Notes: generated by a model from the letters alone, not told the origin. A stretch of DNA of 64,000 bases from Candidatus Gastranaerophilales bacterium (GCA_944326475.1 CALVEC010000006.1:1-64000), one strand, 5' to 3'; positions 25,088 to 34,626 are shown, counted from the first letter of the stretch. Translations and numbers: made by a program.

Positions 25088-26356
25088 CTAAGATTTTTTA
25101 ATTTCTTCAATAAGTGCCTGTATTTCCGGATTGTTATTTATTGATTGGGCTTGTTTTGCATATTCGAGAGCACTGTGCGGAGCATTCTTTTCCATTTGCA
25201 AAATTGCAAAATTATAATAAATTAAATACTTTTCTTGTTGATTTTTTGACACATTTAAACCTGTGTTAAGGGCTTTTTCTGCCTCATCATATTTTTTTGC
25301 AGATGCGTACAAAACTGCAAGGTCAATATAACCGCTAACCTGAAAAGGTGCATTTTTAATATACTCCCGAGCTTCATCAATTTTTCTTGCAATTATATCC
25401 TGCTTTGACCCGAGGACAATCGGGGCATATATCTGTCCTTTCGTATCGTAATTGTCCGTATTTGTAATGTCGGGTACAAGCGAATACAAAAGATAGAGTG
25501 TATTCAAATCCGCTTTTTGAATTTGCGTCTCAACGCCGACAACTACTGATGCAATGTTTGACATGTACATCAAATCGTTCGGATCGGGGCTGTGTCCCAT
25601 AACTCCCAGCGCATGGGCAATTTCATGAAGTATAAACGTATAAACAGCTTCATCCGGATAATAACGGTTGTATCTGTTTGTATTGTGCATATATATTGTC
25701 ATTTTTTCGAGTTTATTCTTTTTTATATCAGGCACCGTAAACGCGGGATTGCCGAGATAACCGCGTTCCCCCTTACCTGAAAGCCCAAGCGGAACAAATT
25801 TTACAACTATATCTGCGTTATTGTCTGAAAACCTGAATTTAAAAAATCCGTGCGATTCTTTTTCCCAGGTCTCAAATGCAGCACGCGCGCGCATTTCATA
25901 ATACTCGGGAACTTTTGTTTCTCTTACAAAAGAAACCGTCAAAGGAAAACTGTTTTTATCCCAGTGCATAACTAAGGTATCCATAGGTGCGTGTAAAATA
26001 TAGTTCTTGCCTGTTTTTTTTAAAGCAAAATTTCTCCACTCAAGCACCTTTGCCTCGGCTATATTGTCAGCTTCGTCAAAATGTTTCGACTGCGTAAAGT
26101 CAAAAATTGCTTTTTGAACAGAAACAGACGGCGGCAAGTTTGTTAAAGCTTTTATATAAACCAGTCTTGCCTCTCTGTTTTCGGGTTCAAGAAACAACGC
26201 CGCGTCCGCAGATTTTGCGGCACTGCCGTATTTGCCTTTGCTCATCTGTGACGCTGCAGTTGATGTAAGGATTTCAGCGCCAAAAAATCTTATGCACAAA
26301 ACAACTAAACTCAATGCACAAAGCGAAACTATAACCCTTTTGCGTATCTTTTTCAT
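25088..26356 (-). CDS. Membrane-anchored metzincin protease flanked by TPR segments
   Basis: A 422-residue protein. An N-terminal signal anchor (about residues 8-28) is followed by a short TPR-like region, then a matrixin-like protease domain with the full metzincin zinc motif HEIAHALGVMGH and a downstream Met-turn (LMYMS). C-terminal residues about 330-420 form two or three TPR motifs (YIDLAVLYASAKKYDEAEKAL). Such proteases are extracytoplasmic and zinc-dependent. Substrates unknown. No good ribosome site is visible at 26356. Transcribed separately from marC (40-nt gap). Confidence 0.75.
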   Translation of the reverse strand: MKKIRKRVIVSLCALSLVVLCIRFFGAEILTSTAASQMSKGKYGSAAKSADAALFLEPENREARLVYIKALTNLPPSVSVQKAIFDFTQSKHFDEADNIAEAKVLEWRNFALKKTGKNYILHAPMDTLVMHWDKNSFPLTVSFVRETKVPEYYEMRARAAFETWEKESHGFFKFRFSDNNADIVVKFVPLGLSGKGERGYLGNPAFTVPDIKKNKLEKMTIYMHNTNRYNRYYPDEAVYTFILHEIAHALGVMGHSPDPNDLMYMSNIASVVVGVETQIQKADLNTLYLLYSLVPDITNTDNYDTKGQIYAPIVLGSKQDIIARKIDEAREYIKNAPFQVSGYIDLAVLYASAKKYDEAEKALNTGLNVSKNQQEKYLIYYNFAILQMEKNAPHSALEYAKQAQSINNNPEIQALIEEIKKS

Positions 26357-26433
26357 ATGTAAATTTTAGCGAATATACAAATAATTTCCACGTCTAAAAA
26401 TATTAGTTAGTTAAAAAATGTAACTTTTTAGGA

Positions 26434-26468
26434 TTAAAACAGGTAATAATTTTTATTCCCTGTTTTAA
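26434..26468. repeat. 10-15-10 inverted repeat upstream of the TPR protein gene
   Basis: TTAAAACAGG (26434-26443) and CCTGTTTTAA (26459-26468) are perfect reverse complements, and a further AAAACAGG follows at 26476. The repeat ends 27 nt before the gene start, so it may be an operator or an mRNA hairpin. No T-run follows, so it is not a terminator. Confidence 0.45.
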
Positions 26469-26495
26469 AATAGTTAAAAACAGGTCAATTCTAAA

Positions 26496-28256
26496 TTGAA
26501 AATTTATCCTTTTAATACTTCATATAATACTAAATTTAGCAGCAAATCACCTGCATTCGGAGTGTACAGTGTTTGCCTTCTGGACAACGGCAAACACGGA
26601 AGCGATGTCCGTAACTTTGCAAAAACCGTTCTCCCGCAAGACTCTCTGCTTAAACAGGTTGATGTTGAGCAAAATAAAATTGAGCCGGACTTAAAGCAGG
26701 TGGACGGACTATTGAATGCCCTCAGGGATATAAACAATCTTCCGGCAAATCTTCGTCCGGAATATTTGATTATGCCCGTTCTTATCGGTGTACCGCTTTT
26801 GAATTTAACAGACCAGATGAAAGCCGTTACAGGCAAAGATATTTATTTGACCCCTCAAAATTTAAAAGAAAATAAAGATAAAATAATCGACTTTTTAAAA
26901 ATAATAAGCGAACAACCGGATAAATACCGCAAGTACATTGACTATCTTGATCCTCTCGGATTAAAGATAGAGTACACCTATCCGCTTTTACAAGAGATAA
27001 AAAAAGCTGCCGAAAATGATATAAAAGTCTACATACCCGCAGGACATCCGGAATATCAATCCATAAAATACTTAACCGAACGCGACAACATAAAACCGGA
27101 ACTGTATCATTATCTCAGCACGGGAGAGGACATAGACGGCTGTATCAAAAAGACATCGGATTTTATCAAAGAAAAAAACTGGTATGAGTTCAATCTGTTG
27201 GAACTTGCCGACGCACAAATCGTAAAACTTTTGGACGCGCAAGGCAATCAACACCTTTACTCCTCTTATGACAATCTTGAAACAAAAGCAAAACGCGGTA
27301 TCTATAATCTTTATCCCGTTCGCAAAAACGGTAGAGTTGAAGGTTACAGTTTTACCGACAGAGTTACAAACCAATATCCCGACATAAAATACCTGGAGAG
27401 ATTGTCTTCTTTAACCCGATTTGTCGGACTTGATTTATCAAAAGTTCTGGCAAATAAAGAAGAAACTGAAAAATTCAAAATTGCACTTGACAACAACGCT
27501 GACACGTCTGAATTTAAAAATAAGTTATTCAAAATAAAAGATGTGTTTAGTGAAGAAGAAATAACAGATAAAAAGCTGTATTTAAAGGGAAATTTTGTTG
27601 ATAGTTCGCTGAATTTGTTTTTTGACGTGAATGACTCAAATGAAGTGATTTTTAAAAACTGCAACTATGAAAGAAGTGACAGACCCAGTGTAAAATCCAT
27701 ATTCGGCGCTTGTTTCAGCACCTGCAACGCTGTTGCCGATGATATTAAAGAAACAGAAGAAAAAGCAAAATCTACCGAAGACAACCTGTATAAAGCATTG
27801 ATATCCCGGGCAAAATCTGCACAATACAAAGGCAACAGCAAGGAAGCTCTGGGTTTTTATCAATCCGCACTTAATTACAAAGAAGAACAACTATTGTTAA
27901 GAAATATTAAGAAAAAAGATTTGACAGTTTTCCTCAAGGATGAACTGAATCTGGCAAAAACCAATCTGGAGCTGCAAAATTATGCGGATGCAGAAAATCA
28001 TTTCAGAAATGCTTTGAGCATAGCTATGCAAAACAGGTCAATAAGTGATATAATAAAAGAAGATTGCAGCAACGGATTGGGCTATACACTTTTAAATCTT
28101 GGGAAAATTAAAGAAGCATTGCATTACCTGAAATTGGCGCCATTATTAAGGGTAAAAGACCGGTCAGTTGTAAAAGGAACCAATGAAGACCTTATAGATA
28201 TAAATAGCGGTGGTGACTACAAATTCAGCGGTTATAGCAATTTATCAGTGTCCTAG
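26496..28256 (+). CDS. Lineage-specific protein with C-terminal TPRs and N-terminal PAFG tag
   Basis: A 586-residue protein starting at a TTG (no alternative start for 80 residues; weak AGGT upstream). Residues 1-22 contain the P-A-F-G tag shared in form with the GH13 protein (PSFG) and the coiled-coil protein (PSFG). The next 350 residues are not recognised. Residues about 430-560 are TPR repeats (AKSAQYKGNSKEALGFYQSAL, NLELQNYADAENHFRNAL, GYTLLNLGKIKEALHYL). No signal peptide. The amidohydrolase gene follows after a short gap on the same strand. Confidence 0.6.
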   Translation: MKIYPFNTSYNTKFSSKSPAFGVYSVCLLDNGKHGSDVRNFAKTVLPQDSLLKQVDVEQNKIEPDLKQVDGLLNALRDINNLPANLRPEYLIMPVLIGVPLLNLTDQMKAVTGKDIYLTPQNLKENKDKIIDFLKIISEQPDKYRKYIDYLDPLGLKIEYTYPLLQEIKKAAENDIKVYIPAGHPEYQSIKYLTERDNIKPELYHYLSTGEDIDGCIKKTSDFIKEKNWYEFNLLELADAQIVKLLDAQGNQHLYSSYDNLETKAKRGIYNLYPVRKNGRVEGYSFTDRVTNQYPDIKYLERLSSLTRFVGLDLSKVLANKEETEKFKIALDNNADTSEFKNKLFKIKDVFSEEEITDKKLYLKGNFVDSSLNLFFDVNDSNEVIFKNCNYERSDRPSVKSIFGACFSTCNAVADDIKETEEKAKSTEDNLYKALISRAKSAQYKGNSKEALGFYQSALNYKEEQLLLRNIKKKDLTVFLKDELNLAKTNLELQNYADAENHFRNALSIAMQNRSISDIIKEDCSNGLGYTLLNLGKIKEALHYLKLAPLLRVKDRSVVKGTNEDLIDINSGGDYKFSGYSNLSVS

Positions 28257-28298
28257 CATGTTATATGTGTGATTGTGTAAAAAAAGGATAAAGTGAGA

Positions 28299-29429
28299 AT
28301 GAGAATTGATGCTCTCGGGGCAGCCCGACCCGGATATGTGCACAAATATTACACCGACGCGCATGTCCATACAGGTAAACTACACACCGACGAATATTTG
28401 CGCGGTGCAAAATACGAACTTGAAAATATTTTTTGCGACAGTATTCAAATCACGAGTAAAAACCAAAATCAGCTATGGGCAGCATCTGACATTATTATTT
28501 CCGATGCTGACTGTCTTAACATTCTGAACGGAAAACCTGATGCCGACGAATTTAGCGGAAACAAAAGACTTCTGGAAAAATTTAACCTGATACCGGCAGG
28601 CAAAGCTGTAGAAAATTATGCACCTTCAGAAATTGACAGAATTGTGCGCCCTCTTGCAGTTTGTGAAACCGGATACGGAAATGCCGGCGAGATTGAAAAA
28701 CTTTTCAAATTATACGGTGACAAATTTTACGGGCTAAAATTTCACCCCGAGATTTTTAAAATGTCCGTAACTGACAACTATGATGTATATTTTCCGTATA
28801 TGAAGCTTGCACAAAAATATCAAAAACCCTCATTATTTCACTGCGATAACAAAAATTCGCAATATTCTTCTCCTTCAAGGTTGTATGAATTTGCAAAAAG
28901 ACTCAAAAAAGACGGTATAAATACACCTGTTATCATGGGTCACATGGGAATGGGAACAAAAAGTGACAACTACGCCGGTCTGCAGGTTCTTATCGACTCT
29001 GTTAAAAATAAAGATGCAAATTTATACGCAGATACCGCCTGGGTTGATGAAGATGTGCTTATAAACGCACTCAAACGTTTAAAAAACGAGACAAAAGACG
29101 GTCTTAACAGAATTGTATTCGGAACGGATGCCCCTCTGGGCAAACAGGGCGAAAACCACAGACCTGCTTATATCGGTCGGATACAGCGTATTCAGGCAAA
29201 AATAAGAAACGACAGAGAACTTGCACCTGTTGCTGAAGAAGTTATTGAAAAATTATTCAGTAAAAATGCCGCAAAACTTTTCAAAATACGCAGACTTTCA
29301 ATGTATAAACCCAAAAACAAATTTTTATTTTTAACATCTACGCTCAGTGCTGCGGTTGCAGGCACAGCGGCTGGTCTTATCAAAAAAAACGTAAATACCG
29401 GCAATACCGCCATATCTATAGTAGGATAA
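28299..29429 (+). CDS. Amidohydrolase-superfamily (TIM-barrel) metal-dependent hydrolase
   Basis: About 376 residues. The metal-binding HxH is in TDAHVHTG near the N-terminus, followed by LKFHPEIF, PSLFHCDN, MGHMGMG and the catalytic FGTDAPLG, the order expected for the amidohydrolase_2 type of barrel. A hydrophobic segment at the C-terminus (LFLTSTLSAAVAGTAAGLI) is unusual and suggests membrane tethering. Substrate unknown. A GTG at 28293 is in frame, but the ATG at 28299 sits better relative to AAGGAT. Follows the TPR protein by about 40 nt; probably one operon. Confidence 0.75.
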   Translation: MRIDALGAARPGYVHKYYTDAHVHTGKLHTDEYLRGAKYELENIFCDSIQITSKNQNQLWAASDIIISDADCLNILNGKPDADEFSGNKRLLEKFNLIPAGKAVENYAPSEIDRIVRPLAVCETGYGNAGEIEKLFKLYGDKFYGLKFHPEIFKMSVTDNYDVYFPYMKLAQKYQKPSLFHCDNKNSQYSSPSRLYEFAKRLKKDGINTPVIMGHMGMGTKSDNYAGLQVLIDSVKNKDANLYADTAWVDEDVLINALKRLKNETKDGLNRIVFGTDAPLGKQGENHRPAYIGRIQRIQAKIRNDRELAPVAEEVIEKLFSKNAAKLFKIRRLSMYKPKNKFLFLTSTLSAAVAGTAAGLIKKNVNTGNTAISIVG

Positions 29430-29466
29430 GCGGTATTGCAGTAAAGTATATTGTTTTTGTTTGCTG

Positions 29467-32457
29467 CTAGTCAGCAGGCTTTTTGGCGGCTGCAAGGTCA
29501 GGCAGATCTTTTCTGTCGTAGCCGAATTTGTCCGTATATTCGTAAATCGGTCCTTTTTTACCTTTTTGCGCCCAACTAAAATCGACTTTCAGGTCATTTT
29601 TAATAACTTCATTGTATTTTTCCGGATGGTTAAAGTAATTATCAAGAATTTTCACCAGTTTATTATAAATACCTTCTTCGCTGATATCTCCGGAGAGATA
29701 ACCTGTTACGCCGTCTTCAATCGTATCGTGATATCCGCCTGTATCAGTGGCAAGTATAGGCGTTCCTTTTGCGTCGCATTCCGCCTGAGAGAGACCGCAG
29801 GGTTCTTCATTCGACGGTGCAACAAATATCTGGGCAACAGACATAATTGCAGGGTTTGGCAGACCGCCTTTAAGGGCGAGAACTCTGTCTACGCGTGCTT
29901 TATTTTTCCCGTAAGCAGGATTTTTTAGGTCATATAAGTAATCAAGCTCTCTTTTTTCGGGAGATGAAGGACCGCCGACAAGCACGAAAGGCATGGGTTT
30001 TCCGGGGAATTTTTCTTCCCAGGTATCAAAAAGTTTAAATATAGCACCTTTGAAGTGTTCAAGACCTTTCTGACTTGTGAGTCTGTGAGCGAATGCAATC
30101 ATCGGCGCTTCCAGAAATTCTTCTTTTGAAATTTTAATGGGCGACTTATCGTGCTCTACGACGACAAGATTAGGGTCTTTATTTTCCATGCCGTACGGTT
30201 TTACAAAAGCATCATAGAATCTGCCTTTGTTTATTTTCCGTTTTTCAAGAATTTCTTCAATCGGTGAATTTTCGTCATACGTCTCAAACTTAAGTCCAGG
30301 AACTCTGTTATTTGACGAAACGGCATTCATATCAATTGTATTTTTGTCATACCCGTTTATTGTACCGGAGACAGTGCCTGTGTCTTTTTGGACTTTTTCA
30401 CCGGTTTTCGGGTCTTTTTCTTCGACAAGAATCTGTCTCTCTTGAAGGAGCGGCCAGAGTATACCTGATTTTATCGGGTCATTTATGAGTTCTTTTGTAT
30501 AAGTTTTCGACACAGGAACAAACCAGTCTGAAAGCGCAACCCCGATGAAAGCGTGGTTAAAGTGTTTGTCGCCTGTTTTGCGTTTTAAAAGCACTGTATT
30601 GCACATATCATCATTATTCGGATCTTCTTCGTTTATTATTCCGCTGTGCGCATTTTCAGTTATAGCAATTGCATAGCTGTCAAACAGTGTATTGATTATG
30701 TTTTCGGTTACTCTGTTTTTGCCGAGCTGTGATTCGTTGCTGTCATTAGACCTGCCCTGATGTTTCAAATTGTGACCAACCATGACAACGGGTGCATTTT
30801 CAAGTGCTTCGGCTGTAGTTTCTGATATTTCATTGTAAGCATATTCAAGAGGAGCACGGTATCTCAAAAGTCCTGCCATAGAACCGGCATGCCAGTCATT
30901 TAACAGGAATGAGCCGGGGGCTTGCAATTTGTCGAAGGCTTCGCGGTCTGTAATTTTTATATTAGCTATGCCAAGCAAAGAAAAGTCATTAACCTTTTCA
31001 CCTTTTTCTTTTAATTTTCTTATTTCTTCTTTTGCATAAGATTCAGCAATCTTGTATTTTGCAAGTTTGTACACAGCCTTTGTGAAAAGTGCAAATTTTT
31101 CTGTTTCTTCGGCATTAGTAGTGGAATCATATATATTGTCATTAAAATAGTCATTGTTTTTAACGAATACCAGAGTCTTTTTCATTACTGAACCATCTTG
31201 CGCATTAACAGGAAGCTCTGTTGAGTAGAACTCAATAGTTTCTCTGTGGGTTTCACCGTTGCGGTAGACATGGGTAGAAGTTTCGGCAATTTTTGTCAAA
31301 TCAAATTTTGTTTTTCCGTAAATATAACTGTATTTGCCGTTTTCTTCAACAAACTCTGACTGATTCTTTTTAAGATACATCGGGATGAAAGCCGGCGAAT
31401 CTATACCAAGCTGAATAAAGTTGTTCTGAATATCAACAGGCACAACGCCAAGCCCGCCCAATTGCATAGGTTTGTATTCTGCGGTCAAAGACCAGATTGA
31501 TTTCAAATTAGGATGCTCTTTTCTGTATCTTTTTATATCTGCAATTGTATCTGCTTGATTTCTGTTAAGACGTTTTGGAGCAGCTTCCCGAATAAAGTTG
31601 TATGCACCGTCTTTTCTGCCTTCGTCTATTTTCATTTCATCATTAAGGACTTTGAGCAGGTTTAAATCGTAATGTCTCACAGTATAGGTGCTCATAACCG
31701 GATTCAGCCCGACCTCGGTTGCTCTGATTGCTGAGTTTGCCATTGCTTTTGCTTCGTTTATTCCGTTATTTAAGGAAGAAACATTATTTCTCGCATCGTA
31801 AGATATGTTTCTTGATTCATAAGCAACAGCCTTTGCCTCATTAGCAAGACCTGCAAGTCCGTCAGCAGTGTTTTTTGCTTCTTCGGCTTTTGAAAGAATA
31901 CCGGTTGCAGTCTCTTTGGCATCTTTTATTTCTTCTTCACTGTAACCTTTCTTTGTCAGGTCTTCTTTGTTATTTTTAACATATTCATTTACGCCGAAAA
32001 CCGACCCCAAAGCAAGGAGTGCACCGGTAAGAGCTGATTTTGCAGAAACAGGATTCGTTCTTTTAACTATATCCTGTGTTGCTGTTTTTACAGCAGCAGC
32101 GACTTTTTCATCAATACCCGATTGAGAAAATTGGGAAGCCAGATTATCAACAGCGGTTTTTATATCTTTAAGCTGTTTTGAGTTTTTTCCTCTGGACAAT
32201 TTGTATGTAACAGGCAAACCGACAGCGGTCAAAACAATAGCAGCCAATCCGCTGTAATCTTTAACATATTCCGGTAATTTACCCTGTTTTTTTGTATTTA
32301 CAAATGTATCGCCCTGCGGCTGCGAATTTATCACAACCGGAAGCTGTGCAGACTGCTGTATTTGAGGCTGTGCAGCGGTCTGTTGAACTGGTGTTTGGGC
32401 AGTCTTTTTGATTTGCATGGACTGCAGAAGATTTGATTGATTTAAATTTGTTTCCAC
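29467..32457 (-). CDS. Membrane-anchored glycogen-synthase-like glycosyltransferase (GT5)
   Basis: A 996-residue protein, twice the size of GlgA. The frame opens at 32538, but the GTG at 32457 has AAGGGAG 6 nt upstream and gives an N-terminus METNLNQSN. Residues about 10-50 are Gln/Pro-rich. Two hydrophobic stretches follow (about 69-88 and 139-155), then a coiled-coil region rich in Ala/Glu/Asn to about 260. The GT5 part has AEYKPMQLGGLGVVP (about 334, matching K-T-G-G-L of GlgA with Gln-Leu instead of Lys-Thr), GHNLKHQG (about 562), AHRLTSQKGLEHF (about 794) and EEPCGLSQAECDAKGTP (about 886). It probably elongates alpha-1,4-glucan from ADP-glucose made by GlgC, at the membrane. The changed KTGGL may alter donor use. 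Confidence 0.8.
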   Translation of the reverse strand: METNLNQSNLLQSMQIKKTAQTPVQQTAAQPQIQQSAQLPVVINSQPQGDTFVNTKKQGKLPEYVKDYSGLAAIVLTAVGLPVTYKLSRGKNSKQLKDIKTAVDNLASQFSQSGIDEKVAAAVKTATQDIVKRTNPVSAKSALTGALLALGSVFGVNEYVKNNKEDLTKKGYSEEEIKDAKETATGILSKAEEAKNTADGLAGLANEAKAVAYESRNISYDARNNVSSLNNGINEAKAMANSAIRATEVGLNPVMSTYTVRHYDLNLLKVLNDEMKIDEGRKDGAYNFIREAAPKRLNRNQADTIADIKRYRKEHPNLKSIWSLTAEYKPMQLGGLGVVPVDIQNNFIQLGIDSPAFIPMYLKKNQSEFVEENGKYSYIYGKTKFDLTKIAETSTHVYRNGETHRETIEFYSTELPVNAQDGSVMKKTLVFVKNNDYFNDNIYDSTTNAEETEKFALFTKAVYKLAKYKIAESYAKEEIRKLKEKGEKVNDFSLLGIANIKITDREAFDKLQAPGSFLLNDWHAGSMAGLLRYRAPLEYAYNEISETTAEALENAPVVMVGHNLKHQGRSNDSNESQLGKNRVTENIINTLFDSYAIAITENAHSGIINEEDPNNDDMCNTVLLKRKTGDKHFNHAFIGVALSDWFVPVSKTYTKELINDPIKSGILWPLLQERQILVEEKDPKTGEKVQKDTGTVSGTINGYDKNTIDMNAVSSNNRVPGLKFETYDENSPIEEILEKRKINKGRFYDAFVKPYGMENKDPNLVVVEHDKSPIKISKEEFLEAPMIAFAHRLTSQKGLEHFKGAIFKLFDTWEEKFPGKPMPFVLVGGPSSPEKRELDYLYDLKNPAYGKNKARVDRVLALKGGLPNPAIMSVAQIFVAPSNEEPCGLSQAECDAKGTPILATDTGGYHDTIEDGVTGYLSGDISEEGIYNKLVKILDNYFNHPEKYNEVIKNDLKVDFSWAQKGKKGPIYEYTDKFGYDRKDLPDLAAAKKPAD

Positions 32458-32464
32458 AGGAAAC
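32450..32464 (-). promoter_or_regulatory. Hairpin enclosing the GTG start of the GT5 gene
   Basis: GTTTCC-TGT-GGAAAC (6-3-6) places the GTG initiation codon inside a perfect small hairpin directly after the ribosome site. This could lower or regulate translation. Confidence 0.45.
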
Positions 32465-32761
32465 TCCCTTCTCTGGACTAAAATTATCTCATATACATCT
32501 GTATCCGGACTTTGTGCTGGCATGGTCAAATGCGGCACCGCAAAGGCGGATATCGTCTAACATCCGAAACCCCACGTATTCCACGTGAAAATTTCCATAC
32601 ACACTTTATACAAAAGACCTGAATAACAGATTTTGTTAGCTACTGAAATAATATAACAAAAATCGTAACAAATAGTAATATATTAACAAATATTTACTAT
32701 TTTATATAGCTATACCCGAAATGACAAAGTATAACTGACAGCATTGTAGACCACGGGCAAG

Positions 32762-33322
32762 CTAATTTATTTCAACAGTTGTTTCGAGATTACAGTCCAA
32801 ATCGCCGTAAATAATTTTCGCTTTATTGTCTTGTTCTGTAATTATTTTCACATAATTAAGCGTCTTTTGTCCGTAATCATTTTCTGTTTCAACTGCTTTC
32901 ACTTTTGCAATCAGAGAATTTCCCTGATAAAAATTAATAAAACACTGTTCCGGCTTTTTTACGGACATAACCCTGTAATATCCGGGTTCAATTTTTTGTC
33001 TGTCTGTCGTTACCAGTGTGACCGGAACCATCAAAGTCGGATAAGAGTCATAAAGATTATTCAAAATTTTCATATCCGGCTGATTTTCTATATCAGGATT
33101 CATGGGCGTACCCATTTTTTTCTTTTTCTTTTCCTCTTTTGCGGTTTGCTTTTTTTTGAAAAGGTTTAAAACTTTATTAAACTCCTGGTCTGTCACTGCT
33201 TTTTCCTGTGATTTTGCAGCATTATCAATCTTAACCGGCTCATCCCAAAAATCAACATCTTCAGCAAATACAGCCAATTGCGCAAAACAAATGAAGGATA
33301 AAATTAATAAAAATCTAATCAT
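32762..33322 (-). CDS. Exported protein of unknown function
   Basis: A 186-residue protein with a signal peptide (MIRFLLILSFICFAQLAVFA). A lysine-rich stretch at about residues 55-70 precedes a beta-rich C-terminal domain of about 110 residues (VPVTLVTTDRQKIEPGYYRVM...). Family not recognised. Monocistronic. Confidence 0.6.
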   Translation of the reverse strand: MIRFLLILSFICFAQLAVFAEDVDFWDEPVKIDNAAKSQEKAVTDQEFNKVLNLFKKKQTAKEEKKKKKMGTPMNPDIENQPDMKILNNLYDSYPTLMVPVTLVTTDRQKIEPGYYRVMSVKKPEQCFINFYQGNSLIAKVKAVETENDYGQKTLNYVKIITEQDNKAKIIYGDLDCNLETTVEIN

Positions 33323-33412
33323 GCTTTCATGATAATGACTTTTCCCTGCATGTCAATCTCAGCCCTCCAAACAATAAAATTTTAAGAGAGCTGAGCTGCT
33401 GTAACAGAAAAA

Positions 33413-33952
33413 CTAATCTTCGTCAGTCAATATCGGCAGAGTAATAACATATTTATCCTTTACTTTTTCTTTTTTCACATCAAGTGCATCGACCTCCTGC
33501 GGAAGCAGAAAAGTTTGCGAAAACGTATACAAGTCCTCTCTGTTGTGCCGGTCTTTGTATTTAATGCCGCTTACGGTCACTTTCCTTCCGTCAACTTTTA
33601 CATCAACATTATTTATATTATTGTCAAACGGTTTTAAATCAATAATAATTTTATAAGCATTTTCTTCTTTAAAAGACTCAACTTCGACAGGACTTTTCTC
33701 ATTCAACGCAGCCTGAAACCCTATAGGAATTTTATTGAAATCATGAAATACCCTGTCTTGTTCTCTTAAAATTCTGTCAAGGTTGTCCACATGATAAGGA
33801 ATGCCATAAGAGTGCCTTATCTGATCCATAATATAATATGTTGCAAAAAACACTCCCAAAAACACTGCAAGCGCAATAAAAGCAAATTTTATCCAGTGTT
33901 CTTCTCCGCAATGACATTCTTTTTGTACAGAGTTGTTTTGGTTTTCTTCCAT
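33413..33952 (-). CDS. Membrane-anchored small heat-shock (Hsp20/alpha-crystallin) protein
   Basis: A 179-residue protein. A hydrophobic segment at about residues 24-46 (FAFIALAVFLGVFFATYYI) anchors it, followed by a linker and an alpha-crystallin-type beta domain (EENAYKIIIDLKPFD, VDVKVDGRKVTVSGIK, FSQTFLLPQEVDALDVKKEKVKDKYVITLP). Typical Hsp20 proteins are soluble cytoplasmic holdases; the anchor here is unusual and would put the chaperone at the inner membrane, probably facing the periplasm given the charge pattern, which I cannot settle. GGGAG supports the start. Confidence 0.7.
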   Translation of the reverse strand: MEENQNNSVQKECHCGEEHWIKFAFIALAVFLGVFFATYYIMDQIRHSYGIPYHVDNLDRILREQDRVFHDFNKIPIGFQAALNEKSPVEVESFKEENAYKIIIDLKPFDNNINNVDVKVDGRKVTVSGIKYKDRHNREDLYTFSQTFLLPQEVDALDVKKEKVKDKYVITLPILTDED

Positions 33953-34102
33953 AATTTTTTCTCCCTAATAACTGATTTATTGTTCAAAACTGCTCTATTT
34001 TTAACAAAAAATCTAAAATATTAAATTCTCTTATCAGATACACCTAATGTATAAGAAAAAAATTAAGAAATATAAATTTTGCGTATTCTTTTTTGATTTT
34101 AA

Positions 34103-34111
34103 TGCTATAAT
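34103..34111 (+). promoter_or_regulatory. Extended -10 promoter of the OmpH-like gene
   Basis: TGCTATAAT is a perfect extended -10 element 47 nt before the ATG at 34159, with only a weak -35 (TATTCT). Confidence 0.55.
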
Positions 34112-34158
34112 CATATTCATAACTAGTATGCACACCAGTTTATAGAAAGGATATTGAT

Positions 34159-34626
34159 ATGAAAAATTGTGTAAAGTACTGCGTGTTGGGTCTGTCTGCA
34201 TTCGTTATCGGTATGTCCGTTAACAATTTTGCGGTTTCCGATGTTCCTGCAAACTATAAAGTCGCTGTAGTTGATGTACAAAAAGTTGTTGCTGCATCAT
34301 CTCAGGTAAAAGCTTTAAAATCAGAACAACAAAAGAAATTCCAAGACTTAAATACATTTGTAAAAAATGCTAACGCAGCTGTAAATAAAGAAAAAGATGC
34401 AGCTAAGAAAAAAGCTTTGCAGGAAAAATACAGTAAAGAATACAACTCAAAAAGAGCTGCTATCCAGAAAGACTATGCTGCCAAACTTTCTTCTATCGAC
34501 AAAAATATCTCATCAGTTATTGCTAACAAAGCTAAACAAGACAACTACAATCTCGTTCTTGCTAAAGGTGTAGTCCTTTCAGGCGGTACTGATATTACTG
34601 CAGAAGTTACTAAATTAATTAAGTAA
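34159..34626 (+). CDS. OmpH/Skp-family periplasmic chaperone
   Basis: A 155-residue exported protein: signal peptide (LGLSAFVIGMSVNNFA), then the OmpH pattern of a short beta strand (YKVAVVDVQKVV), long alanine/lysine-rich coiled-coil arms and a closing strand (YNLVLAKGVVLSGGTDIT). Skp trimers grip outer-membrane proteins during transit, so it implies an outer membrane. Monocistronic, with strong promoter, AAAGGA ribosome site and strong terminator, consistent with high expression. Confidence 0.85.
   Translation: MKNCVKYCVLGLSAFVIGMSVNNFAVSDVPANYKVAVVDVQKVVAASSQVKALKSEQQKKFQDLNTFVKNANAAVNKEKDAAKKKALQEKYSKEYNSKRAAIQKDYAAKLSSIDKNISSVIANKAKQDNYNLVLAKGVVLSGGTDITAEVTKLIK

Noticed and set aside
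29461-29928. Open frames opposite to the GT5, GH13 and FtsZ genes
   Set aside because: They are antisense shadows with no ribosome sites, odd composition, and the sense strand has clear family motifs.
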